Of a stretch of DNA of 64,000 nucleotides, positions 12,243-25,288 are shown in pieces; positions within the stretch are counted from its first letter, which is position 1, and the number at the start of each line of letters is the position of its first letter. A program made the position numbers and the translations under genes. The notes beneath the pieces are model-generated. The model was not told where the DNA came from, made no database searches, and saw only the letters and a list, made by a program, of their open reading frames with translations. The DNA is from Enchytraeus crypticus (lineage: Eukaryota > Annelida > Clitellata > Enchytraeida > Enchytraeidae). The DNA is taken from NCBI GenBank assembly GCA_905160935.1, contig CAJHZI010000651.1, forward strand, positions 62,001 through 126,000. Reading direction: 5' to 3'.

Positions 12243-14290
12243 GAACTCTGCTGAGATGAGTCATCACGAGCAACAACAACACTGTGCTGAACAGCGTCAG
12301 GCTCGAATACGTCAAGCCTGTGTCGCACAATACGATAAAATACAATAAAAGTGATACGATACGATACTGAGAAAGACAACGGAGAACCACCTCAGAAGCT
12401 ACACTTTTCCCAAGCTATAGACTACATAAGGTATGATAAGGCTTAGACTTTGTGAAGGGATTAACTTGTTGATCTAAGGAGTGCTCTTATGGAGCGAGAA
12501 AGCAGACTTTGAGTATGAATATGTACCTTGAACCAGCCACTTGGCAGTGCACTGAAGAAGACGATACGATATACAGCAATACAATGCAGAACAGTACTAA
12601 ACTTACTGTAGAGAAAATTAATCCAGCATTTCATTTTAGTCATCAGTTCAATAGTTAATAAATGTGGCTAAAGTTCACTTAAATTTCAAAAAACTTAAAT
12701 TCTGTAGATAAGCAATTAATTATCAGGCATACCATTCTTAATGATTTTACAACTGAACTACATATTCCACTGGCTAAATACTAATTATTAAATTTTATAT
12801 ATTTCTATATATTATTAATATATATATATATATATATATATTTCTATTACTATATTATTTTATATATTTCTGCTACCACGCTTAGCAACTGATATTTTAC
12901 ATTTAAAGATTTAAATTCAATCAATCAATCAAAAGATTTGAATTAACCGTGAGAATTAATTTATGGGTTATAAACAAACCTGCGCTGGAGACCTCAACCG
13001 GTTCTAACCGGTCTACAACGGTTATATGAAGTAGTTCTGGATTGTAAACAAACCTGCGCTGTAGACCTCAACTGGTCCTAACCGGTCTACAACGGTTATA
13101 TGAAGTAGTTCTGGATTGTAAACAAACCTGCGCTGTAGACCTCAACTGGTCCTAGCCGGTCTACAACGGTTGTATGAAGTAGTTATGTATTGTAAACAAA
13201 CCTGCGCTGTAGACCTCAACTGGTCCTAACCGGTCTACAACAGTTGTATGAAGTAGTTCTGTATTGTAAACAAACCTGCACTGTAGACCTCAACTGGTCC
13301 TAACCGGTCTACAACAGTTGTATGAAGTAGTTCTGGATTGTAAACAAACCTGCGCTGTAGACCTCAACTGGTCCTAGCCGGTCTACAACGGTTGTATGAA
13401 GCAGCCAGGGCAGACCCAGACACAACAGAATATCAAACACATTGCTTCCAACTGCGTTAGACACAGCCATGTCACCTTGACCTTAAATCAATCAATTGAA
13501 CAATAAATGTGCGGGGTTAAAATCCTGGGCTCGCCCGTCACTGACATCGCTTTCGAGTGAGGAAACTGACGTTAACATTAGCTTTAATTATTATTATTAT
13601 TGCTATTATTTTAATTATTATCATTACCATTATTTATTTATTTATATTTTTAAAATTTTATTTATTGTTTTAACCCGGGTGTAACGAACCAGAAGTTTGA
13701 TAAAAACGATTCGAACAATACGTGCTGAATCGCCATCCGTCTACTCGAGGCCATATAGCTGCGTAAAATAACTGCTAAAGCAGACTGCAATAATTCTTTG
13801 CAAAATTATGGAAAGCCTTTGCTAAATAAAAGATGTCTCTCGCTTATCGCCGGTTCGCTCCGCAATTAGCCATCCTATGCCATTAATGAAGTCAACTCCA
13901 TCGGGATTCATGGGGCCCATGGTTTCAATGACCACCGGAACAACTTTATACCCTAAGGACAGATCGCGGTACTGATCCATTTTCTTGGAGGCGCAAGTTC
14001 AGCAAATCCAATTATTATTATTATTATTATTATTATTATAAATGTTATTGTTATTTTTTTAATTTATTTTTTTTATATTTACACCGGTGTAAAGAAACTG
14101 AGGTTTGATAAAAACGATTCACAAGAATCCAAGCCCACAAGAAGCAATAGGGAGAGCGTGAAGCCAGTCGCTGCTTCTGTTGGTTGATACAGCTAGGAGT
14201 CGTGCTCTGTCCACTGCACTGGACTTGGATTCTAACAGACTGTTATTGTTATTATTATTGTTATTGTTATTGTTATTATTATTATTATTA

Positions 14291-14321
<31 letters not shown>

Positions 14322-14630
14322 CATTATTGTTACTGGGTAACTAACCGTTTCTAGCGACGATAAGGCTGGCTATGGCGTCAGGCACACTGGACCCTGCAGC
14401 TATCAGGGTGAGACTCATGACAGAGTCAGGCACCCCCCACGTGTGACCAACCAGGGTCAACATCCAGACCATCAGGTAGGCGTACAGGCCTATCCATGTC
14501 ATCGATGTTACAAACGTCACCAAGTACCAACCGCGCCATCGCATACGTCTACAGTCAGGCACTGTCACGTACGTTATCTACACAGCCATACAACATGTAC
14601 ATACAACATGTATATATAATGTAAATGTGT

Positions 14631-14689
<59 letters not shown>

Positions 14690-16398
14690 GTATATACAAC
14701 ATGTATATACAACATGTCATATAGTGTACATATAATGTAAATATGCCATATACATAAACAAATGCATATACAACATGTATATATAACATGCCATATAATG
14801 TAAATACATGTATGTAAATATAAGAAATACGATTTATTAGTATGTAATAATTATCTATATAATAGCATTGCAAGCTATAGCTACAGATATAAGACAAGTA
14901 AGATTTATTTAATTTAATAATACACTTGTTTACTAATGCACATACACTTGTTTACTAATGCACATACACTTGTTTACTAATGCACATACACTTGTTTACT
15001 AATGCACATACACTTGTTTACTAATGCACATACACTTGTTTACTAATGCACATACACTTGTTTACTAATGCACATACACTTGTTTACTAATGCACATACA
15101 CTTGTGTACTAATGTACATACACTTGTTTACTAATGCACATACATAAATAATAATAATAATAATAATAAAGGTTTAACGTCCGTTTCCTCATACAAGGAT
15201 GATGTCAGGGACGTCCCCTCATCACATGTCACCACAAATGGATTCACCCCAAACGATCTGAAAAAACACGTGCTGAAGAGAAATAAAAGATCCTAAACAG
15301 TGCCGGTCCGGTGATCAAAAAAAGTCAGGCAAGATGAAATAAAATCTATGGTGGGAAGAGATGTGTTTTCAACTTACAACGGAAAGTGGAAGTTGTAGAA
15401 CATGAGCGAATATCAGGAGGCAGAGAGTTCCAAACAGTAGGAGTGGAGAAAGAAAATGAACGTCTACCTAACGAAGTGAGAATATTAGGAATTTTGAGCA
15501 GTTTGGTATCGGAAGAACGAAGCTTACGAGAAATAATAGTATTTCACGCAATACTCACAGATATAAAGAGATTTATTTCGTTCATAATAACTACAATTGT
15601 TCACTGATGTACATACCGCTATGAGAGGCAGAGAGCAGAACCAGATGACTCCACGTAGACAACCAGGCGGTCTATTCCACACTGACACCTCCTCCATCTT
15701 CGACATCTCTCTTATATCAAACTCTATCAATCAATCAATACGTCAATCATTGTCTTAGACATCTCTCTTATATCAAACTCAATCAATCAATCAATACGTC
15801 AATCAATCAACCAATAAATCAATCAATTAACTAGTCAATCGATCAATCAGTCAGTGGATCAGTCAACAGATTAATATATCAACAATCACTCAATCAGTTA
15901 GTAAATCAATCAATTATTATCAACACAGTGGACGACTTTGAATCATAAACGATTTAAATAGAATTATTATCAACCTGTGCGTTCATCATTATTTTCATCG
16001 ATGTCTTCATTGCCATCGTTCATTCTCTGCTCATCCGACTTCTTAACAGCTGCTGCACAGCTGCTTGCCTTACAGCTGCTTGCCTTACAGCTGCTTGCTG
16101 CACAGTTGTTTGCTGCACAGCTGCTTGCTGCACAGCTGCTTGCTGCACAGCTGCTAGCTGCAATGCTGCTGGGTACATCTACTGCAATACCATTGTCATC
16201 TACCTTGCTGTGCTCTACGTCACCATTGGTAACCATCTCCATGGTTACCTCGCTGTCGCTAGGCACATCCGTTGCCAATAACAACTCGTTTTCAGCTCGA
16301 TCATCTGTATAAATAGAAGAAAGAAGATATTCAGGTTTAGTGACCTGCTCAGATTTTGAGCTCACGGCACAAAATATGCAGATCATACGATATTACAA

Positions 16399-16436
<38 letters not shown>

Positions 16437-18626
16437 TAATATAAAATAATAATAATAATAATAATAATAATATAAATAATAAAGGTTTAACGTCTGTTTC
16501 CACATCCAAGGATGATTTCATGGACGTCCCCAACAGCTAAGCAAAGAATTAATAATAATTAAAAAAGCTAAAGCTAAGGTTAACGTCAGTTTCCTCACTC
16601 GAAAGCGATGTCAGTGACGGGAAAGCCCAGGATTTGAACCCGCACCTACTGATCCGCGGTCGAGTATCTTACCGACTTCGCCACTGGCTGGAGCCAGTGG
16701 CGAAGTCCTGATGTTGAAAACTCAACATCAGGGCTGAAATAGGTGTGCTATTTACTTATTATTATTACTTCTATCTTTAATTATTATTATTATTATGAGA
16801 CAAAACTTATCAACGATTTGTGACACAACGTCTATACAAGGGACCTCTATCAGCCCAACAGTTGGGCTCATGGTACAAAGAAAAACTAATCAATGTGCTT
16901 GCTGAATAATGCTAATATGCTAGTTAAGTGTTTTGATGTTCTGAGCTTATTATAGCTTTGTATGCCTAATTCCATAAGTAATTATCTTATAGTTCAATTT
17001 ACGTGCAGCCTATTTGCTTTTCTGGTTTTTGCTTTGTTGTATGTGTAAGATTCATGTATGGGTTATTATGTCTGAAATAAAGCAATAAATAAATAAATAA
17101 ATAATCATTTATTTGTGACACACTTTCTATTAAACCTACCTCTATCACCCCAACTCTTAGGCTCATGGTAGGTCCTGTGAATTGAGTTGACGAACACTCC
17201 CTCCTCCTCTCCCCTCAACGGCCTAAACCCATCGGCATTGGAAAGTGAAACCAGACCACTGGGTTTTTCTCCACGGGCCGCGAGCCTGGGAAACTTCGGG
17301 ACAATCCAGGCTTCAATGCGAGGGTTGAAGTACATGAGGAGGAGATAAGAGCAGTAGAGCAGTAGAAGACCCAGCGCCTCGTACCTGTGTAACACCACAG
17401 TGAGAATAGATCAACCTACAACTACACATGTTTAACCAGCACCTCATACCTGTGTAACACCAGAGTGAGAATAGATCAACCTACAACTACACGTGTTTAA
17501 CCAGCACCTCGTACCTGTGTAACACCAGAGTGAGAATAGATCAACCTACAACCGCACGTGATTAACCAGCACCTCGTACGTGTGTAACACCAGAGTGAGA
17601 ATAGATTAACCTACAACCGCACGTGTTTAACCAGCGCTTCGTACCTGTGTAACATCAGAGGTCTATAATAACGGGTAACGTCATGAAGTTTTAAATGACA
17701 GATTCTGAGGAAAATTGAACTCTCGCGGGTTCGAATCCCAGCTGAACTGATCTAAGAGTAGAATCTTGGACATTCACTGGATTGGTTATACTGAAAATGG
17801 TCTAAATTGCCTAACGGTTTAAACACGTGATATTAAAAGTGATAGATATCAACACAGTTGATCATTTAACTATAGGGAGTGTTTACTTTTTCTATAGTGA
17901 GAATAGATTAACCTACAACCGCACGTGTTTAACCAATGCCTACTTGCAGCATATTCAAAAATTTCATAAAATGTATATAATGATTACTAGAACTAGTACT
18001 CGAAGTTGTCAATGATGACAGTACTTAGCACTATAATTGTTGTTATTACTGAATTTAGAATATCTCGACTAATACGAACCAGTGAACAAACTCATCCACG
18101 ATGACAAGAACGAGAGCAAGAATACTGAGAGCATAGAAGATACAGTCACGAAACAGCGGCCACCAGTGTAGATATATCACCTGCATTAAATCAATCAATC
18201 AATCTATCTATCAATCAATCAATTAATCAGTCAATCAATCAATCAATCTATTAGTCAGTCAATCAATCAGTAAATCTATCAATCAAGAGATATATCACCT
18301 GCATTACATCAATCAATCAATCAACAATCAAGCAAGTGATTTATCACCTGCCTTATATCAGTCAATCAATCAGTAGAACAATCAGTTAGTCAGCCAGTCA
18401 GTCAATTAGTCAGCTAATCAATCAATAAATAAAATCATCAATCAAATAATACAACGAATCTATGTACTACAATTATGTAAAACGTTAACTTAGATTTCCG
18501 CAGTCAATCAGTGAAAATCTGCAATCATATGCAATTCAACAGTCAACTGAGTTATCTGCAACAATAAGAACAGTACACCCATATCAAATATAAATACTCG
18601 AAAGTAACGCCAATAATAATTAATTG

Positions 18627-18663
<37 letters not shown>

Positions 18664-19542
18664 GCACTGCCTACTGGCAGGTCTACGGTATATAACATCT
18701 CCACTCTTCTCTATCTTCCGCTTTCCTCTTCATGTCCACATATGAGTGGGTCTTTAAATCATCCAACATACCCAATCTCGGCCTGCCTCTTTCTCCTTCC
18801 ATTCTGCCTTCTATGACCTCTTCAAATAGACCTTCTCCCCTAAGAATGTGTTCTATCCAACTCTTCTTCCTATTTCTTAATACATTTATCAACTGTCCAT
18901 CTGTGCCAACTCTCTCCACAACTTCCTCATTTGTAACCTTTTGAGTCCAGCTGATCCTCTCCATTTCTTCTCCAAATCCACATTTCCAATGCCTCCAGTT
19001 TCCTAATATCTTCCTTCCTTAAGGTCCATGTTTCACATCCACATTATAGCATGGTCCAAACCAAGGTTTTCACTATACAATTAATTGTACAAGTTCAATC
19101 AAAGCTGATCAGTAGTCACATTACATTTAGTCACATTAAAGCCATCAAATGTAATTTATTTAGATTAAATAGGGGACGTCCCTGACATCATCCTTGTATG
19201 AGGAAACGGACGTTAAACCTTTATTCTTTATTATTATTAGTCACATTTAAATTTAGACTATGAGAGAAGAGGCGAAACTTACCGAGCCAGCGAACAAGGC
19301 ACACACGCTGATAACAAACATTATGTTGAATATAGCTGATCCTACTACAGCACTCAGCCCTATGTCATTCTGCAATCAACCAATCAATCAATCCATTAAT
19401 CATTCAACCAATCAATCAGTCAGTCAATCAATTAATCAATCAATTAACCAAAAAAATATATTAATATTATCAATTAATATTGATGTAATAATATTAATTG
19501 TAGTGAGAGCAACTGACGTCTTCTTTCTATTGTAATATTTTA

Positions 19543-19605
<63 letters not shown>

Positions 19606-22600
19606 CACATTAGTACAGCACAAAATTAGAGGTTTACGATACATATTTATACATATATTAATGTATTTACTTTTGTTTCCAAGATTAAGCAATCTCTCGA
19701 TGATAACAAAAACAAATTATTACTAGCCCTAAAGGCCTATCTTTAGAGGAACTAACATTTCTCCATTGATTGTTTAGCTATTGTCGTCACTGGTATCTCA
19801 GTTCACCGGTTCTTAGAAAACGAATGCGGTTCTCGAATGACGTTATAGTCTAAGAGTTTAACACAAGAAGTAGAGGTTGACTCCATCTTATGATCAGTTG
19901 TCATAAGCTTTACAGTCCTGATTATGATTAGGACTTAGAGTCATGATTATGATTAGGCATGATTATGATTAGTCGTGATTTCGATTAGCCGTGATTATGA
20001 TTAGGATTTAGGGTCCTGATTAAGATTAGTCATGATTATGATTATTAAACTCTAATTATGATTCAGAATCAAGATTTAGATTACGATTCAGAGTCATGAT
20101 TTAGATTATGATTATGATTTAGAGTCGTCATTATTACAGAGTCGTGAAAGATTCTTGACAGGATTATTTTTGTCTGATCAACGCATGAAATATTATGAGT
20201 TTTAATTATATCCGGCCAGTGTTGTTGTTGTTGTTATAAGACTTCATACGTCTTTACGAAAGATATCTTATTACACACCTAGATCCTTTCATACAGCTCG
20301 TCTAACTTCTACTATTATGAAAATCATTGTTGTAAGCGAGAAGAAATAACATTCTCTACATACAATAGGACTTTTCTTTGACTGTACCACTGTAGAGATA
20401 TATGTAGAGATACAAGTAGAAATATAACTAGAGAGAGAGAGAGAAGTATGTTTATTTCAATACACTCAAAAAAAATATACAGTGACATATGATAGAGATA
20501 TATGTAGAGAAATAAGTAGAGATATATATCTCTCTTAGTGCACTGCATACTGGCAGGTCCATGATAAAGCCTTAAAGCCTCCACTCTTCTCTGTCTTCCA
20601 CTTTCCTCTTCATTTCCACATATGAGTGGGTCTTTAATATTAAATCATCTAACATACTTTATCTCAGCCTGCCCCTGACCCTTTTCCTTCCATTTTACTT
20701 TCTATGATCTCTATTAACAGAACTTTCCCCCTTAGAATGTGTCCTATCCAACTCTTCTTCCTAATTCTTAATGCATTTATTAACAACTGTCCATCTCTGC
20801 CAATTAACTCTCTCCAGAACTTCCTCACGTGTAACCTTTAGCGTCCAGCTAATCCTCTCCATTCTTCTCCAAATCCACATTTCCAATGCCTCCAGTTTCC
20901 TAATATCTTCCTTCCTTAAGGACCATGTTTTACATCCATACAATAGCGTGGTCCAAACCAAAGTTTTCACTATCTTTATCTCTGTGTCTTTCTTGAGACT
21001 TTTTGTTAAACGTTCTTTCCTATTACCAAAGGTCGCTTTTGCTTGTGCAATCCAACTGCATATTTCAGTCTCACTTTTCAGTCAAATTATTAGTATTCGT
21101 ACACATGTCAGTTCAGATCTTGAGGAAAAGCCTCCATACACCCAAGGGCCATTATAGTGAGAGTAGCACTATAAATGATCAAATCTATTCAACTCCTACA
21201 GTAGGTTAAGTTTACAACCTCACGTTGAGGCCATTGTAAGATAACAAAGACGATTCTGTATTGACGTCAACGCATGAGCAGCCTAGGCCTAGACCTTAGG
21301 CAGCCTAGGCCTAGCTGATCTACATAATGAACATAATGTAACCTCAATTCCTGACATTATTGTATACAGACAGACTCAAAACAGATTTATCAATTTCTCC
21401 TGACGTTGAAAAAGCGATATTATGTTGCCATATAGAGTAGGTATGTATAAAGTATATAAATAGTGATAGTTAAAAATAAACTTAACATTTAAATATTTCA
21501 AAATACTACAAAATCATATCAGTAGTACTTAGTTTTATAAGAACACATCGAAGGTCACTTATTTTATAGAAATATAGTTATGTAGTGAATATTATTTGGT
21601 TTTCCTTAGTTAATAAGGGAGATATATACTTTCACTAACTGTAGCATTTAAACAAAATATCATCATCATCCTCTCTTGAATCCCAGTTTAACCAGGGTCG
21701 AGATACAAATAGACTGTCTCAAATCCTCTCTGTCCTACACCACAACACCAGCCAACCCCCTATTTGAGACTTTTTCATTCATTTAAATTTTTGTCTCAAT
21801 TTCTGGAGCCTAGGCGCTCACCAACTGAATGCCCTTTCTGACGTTGGTATGAATCTTAGTGTTTTAGTTGCCTTCTATGACACGTACAGTCACCGGTTGG
21901 TCAATTCTTCGAACAACCCGGACACAGTACAGGAAAAATTTATTATAATTTTACACAAAATATACTAAAACTATATTTACATTTAGGGATTTGCAAATTT
22001 TAGAAACAGATCAAATCTTACCTGAGCAATGAAGACCCCTATAACAGTTGTGGCCAGCTCAGGGGCGGAGCTTCCAGCAGCCATGAACGTAGCTCCAGCC
22101 ACATCCTCCTGTAGACCAAGCACTGGTGACACATGTCAATCAAAAAATGATTTGTTGCATCAATTATTCAAAGCTGTCAATTAAAGTCCAGTAGAAAAAT
22201 TGATAAATTTTAATGAGTTACAATATATACATTTTTTACTTGCAATTTGTCATATTATAGCATGGGCAAACAGGATTGTTTTCTCAGAGAATGACGCCCC
22301 AGCCAAGTTAATGTTAGTCGAAGCTGAGGAAGGCGTAGGGGGCTCACCTCATCATAAACAGAATCCCCCAAGAATAATGGTATATCAAAAAGAATTTTAT
22401 AGATGATTTAGAGATCCACTCGTATGTGGATATGAAGAGGAGAACGAAAGATAGAGATGAGTAGAGGCATTAAATACCATGGACCTGCCAGTAGGCAGTG
22501 CACTAAGCGAGAGAGAGAGAGAATATATTATACGTGTTGTAGTTTAATAACAATAAAACACATAATATTGTGATGTTAACATTATGTGTTAACAGCATTA

Positions 22601-23372
22601 ACATAAATGTTGTTTACTTTTAACAAACATGACATAACCACATCATTGCAGCTTTTACCAAATCTGACATTTATTCAGAATTAAGCTTAAGCTCTTTGAT
22701 GCATGGTATACACGAGCACTCTGTGAGATAAGAATCCAAAAACTCTAACATTAATTAATTTCAATTTTTTATATCTAGCCATATTCACACGTAAAACTTT
22801 TGACATCAGTGATAATGACGCTGTAATGAAAGGAAGCCATGAGTTACAACAATGCTCCAGAGGATGAATGTTACATGTAATGCATTAGCACGGTGCAGTA
22901 ACAAAAACAGGCAATTAAAGTTGATCAATAGTCAATTACTGGCAGCTCACAACTCATATTGATCTCTTACACCTGAACTAGAATAAACTGGGACATCAAT
23001 GCCTCTAACCTTAACACTGCTGATACTAAATACTATGAATGTTTTAACCAATAGAGTAAATGCTACAGAATGCAGGTTGGTAATAGTGTAGTCAGAAAAA
23101 GTAATTTGTGGGTTTGATTACAGCTACTCATGAGCATAAATCTGTCTTTTTCGGACGCAAAGTTTTGTAGTGCTAATGGATAAAATCTAACTGCATATAA
23201 AAATAGGCTGTGTTATATGATGATGTAAAAAAGGCAGAGCCGCAGAGGCAGGCAGAGATTAGGTATGTTGAATGATCTAAAGACCCACTCATATGTGGAA
23301 ATGAAGAGGAAAGCGGAAGACAGAGAAGAGTGTAGGCGTTATGTACCACAGACCTGACAGTAGGCAATGCAC

Positions 23373-23423
<51 letters not shown>

Positions 23424-25231
23424 TATATATCATGATTTCAGAGAGTTGATCGCTAGAGTTCTTTCAGACATTTCATTAGCTTGATATGACATATCATAAG
23501 TGAAAGACAGTAGGCCTGCATAAAATCAATGATATTAGGCAGCAGCTAAATACACTGAGCTTCATGAATCTGTTTTAAGTTATAACCCTGTTAGGTGTCT
23601 GATTCAATGACTACAATGATTCAATGAGATTTATAGAGGTCATGATCTCTCTCTCAGTGCACTGCCTACTGGCAGGTCCATGGCATATAACGCTTCCAGT
23701 CTTCTCTGTCTTTCGTTTTTCTCTTAATTCCCACATACGAGATTACAGTTGGATCTTTAAATACTATAATATGATATACCATTAATCTTGAGGGATTCTG
23801 CTTATGACGAGGTGGGTCCCCTATGCCTTCCTCAGTTTCGACTAATATTTACTGAGCAGGGTCGTCATTCCCTGAGAAAACTATCCTGCTTATCCGGAGG
23901 TCATGAAATAGCTTAAAATGATTCAATGAGCTTCCTAGAGGTCAAGTTACAGATTACACATTGAGAGAAATCATCAACCAATAGGATTATAGGAATATAA
24001 CTGTTTGCATATTTAATTGATGAATTAATTGATCGATCGATTAATTAATTCACTGACAGACTGCTTAATTGTTGCATTGATTGATTGTTCAATACTATCA
24101 CGTACAGACATATATAAGCAAAATATCACAAACATACACAAAAGTTATATCTTCTATAAAAAATATCACATACATGCACATATATAATAATAGCACATAT
24201 TATAGTGAAATGATCAACTACGTTGATATCTATCACTTTTAATAGCACATGTTAAATCCGTTAGGCAATTTGGTCCATTTTCTGTATAGTCAGTTTAGTG
24301 AATGTCCGAGATTTTACTCTCAGATCAACGCGGCTGGGATTCAAACCCACGGGGGTTCACCTCAGGTTGTGTCACTTAAAACTTCATGACGTTGTCTACA
24401 CCTCTAACCATTGTGCTATTGAGACATTCTAACATATATACACGCCATCGCATGTACACATAATCACATATACACGTATATACATACCATTATATGTAAT
24501 AATAACAATAATAATAATAAAAATAATAATAATAACTAGAGTGCTAGTGTCGTCCATGACAACATCAAGTACTATTGAGACAATTAACTTTCATATATTT
24601 TATTTTTTGAAAACTTGTATATAAATGAAAATACATGTGACAAGTGAGACTGAAATATGCAGTAGGATTGCACAAGCTAAAGTGGCCTTCTGTAATATTA
24701 GAGAACTTTTAACAAAACGTCTAAAGAAAGACACAACTTTAGATAAAGATAGTGAAAACTTTGGTTTGGATCAAGCCATTGTATTGATGTGAAATATGGA
24801 CCTTAAGGATGGAAGACATTAATTAGGAAACTAGAGGCATTGGAAATGTGGATTTGGAGAAGAATGGAAAGGATTAGCTGGCTCTAAAGGTTACAAATGA
24901 AAAAGTTCTGGAGAGAGTTGGCACAGATAGACAGTTGATAAATGTATTCAGAAATAGGAAGAAGAGATGGATAGGACACATTCTAAGGGGGGAAGGTCTA
25001 TTAAAAGAGGTCATAGAAGGTAAAATGGAAGGAAAAAGAGGAAGGGGCAGGCCGAGATTAGGTATGTTAGATGATTTAAAGACCCACTCATATGTGGAAA
25101 TGAAGAGGAAGGCGGAAGACAGAGAAGAGTGGAGGCTTTATGTACCATGGACCTGCCAGTAGGCAGTGCACTAAGCGAGAGAGATATGTGACATACCGTC
25201 ACATGTACATACAGTTACACACATACATACC

Positions 25232-25288
<57 letters not shown>

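Noticed and set aside
12970..13413. CRISPR-like regular direct repeats (also 17372-17655, 61438-61937)
   Set aside because: The genome is eukaryotic. Units are contiguous without unique spacers, and each unit matches a neighbouring exon edge.
15386..15607. Plus-strand open frame [23 protein letters not shown]
   Set aside because: The opposite strand reads as a LINE C-terminus ([11 protein letters not shown]), which also explains the 3' tail orientation.
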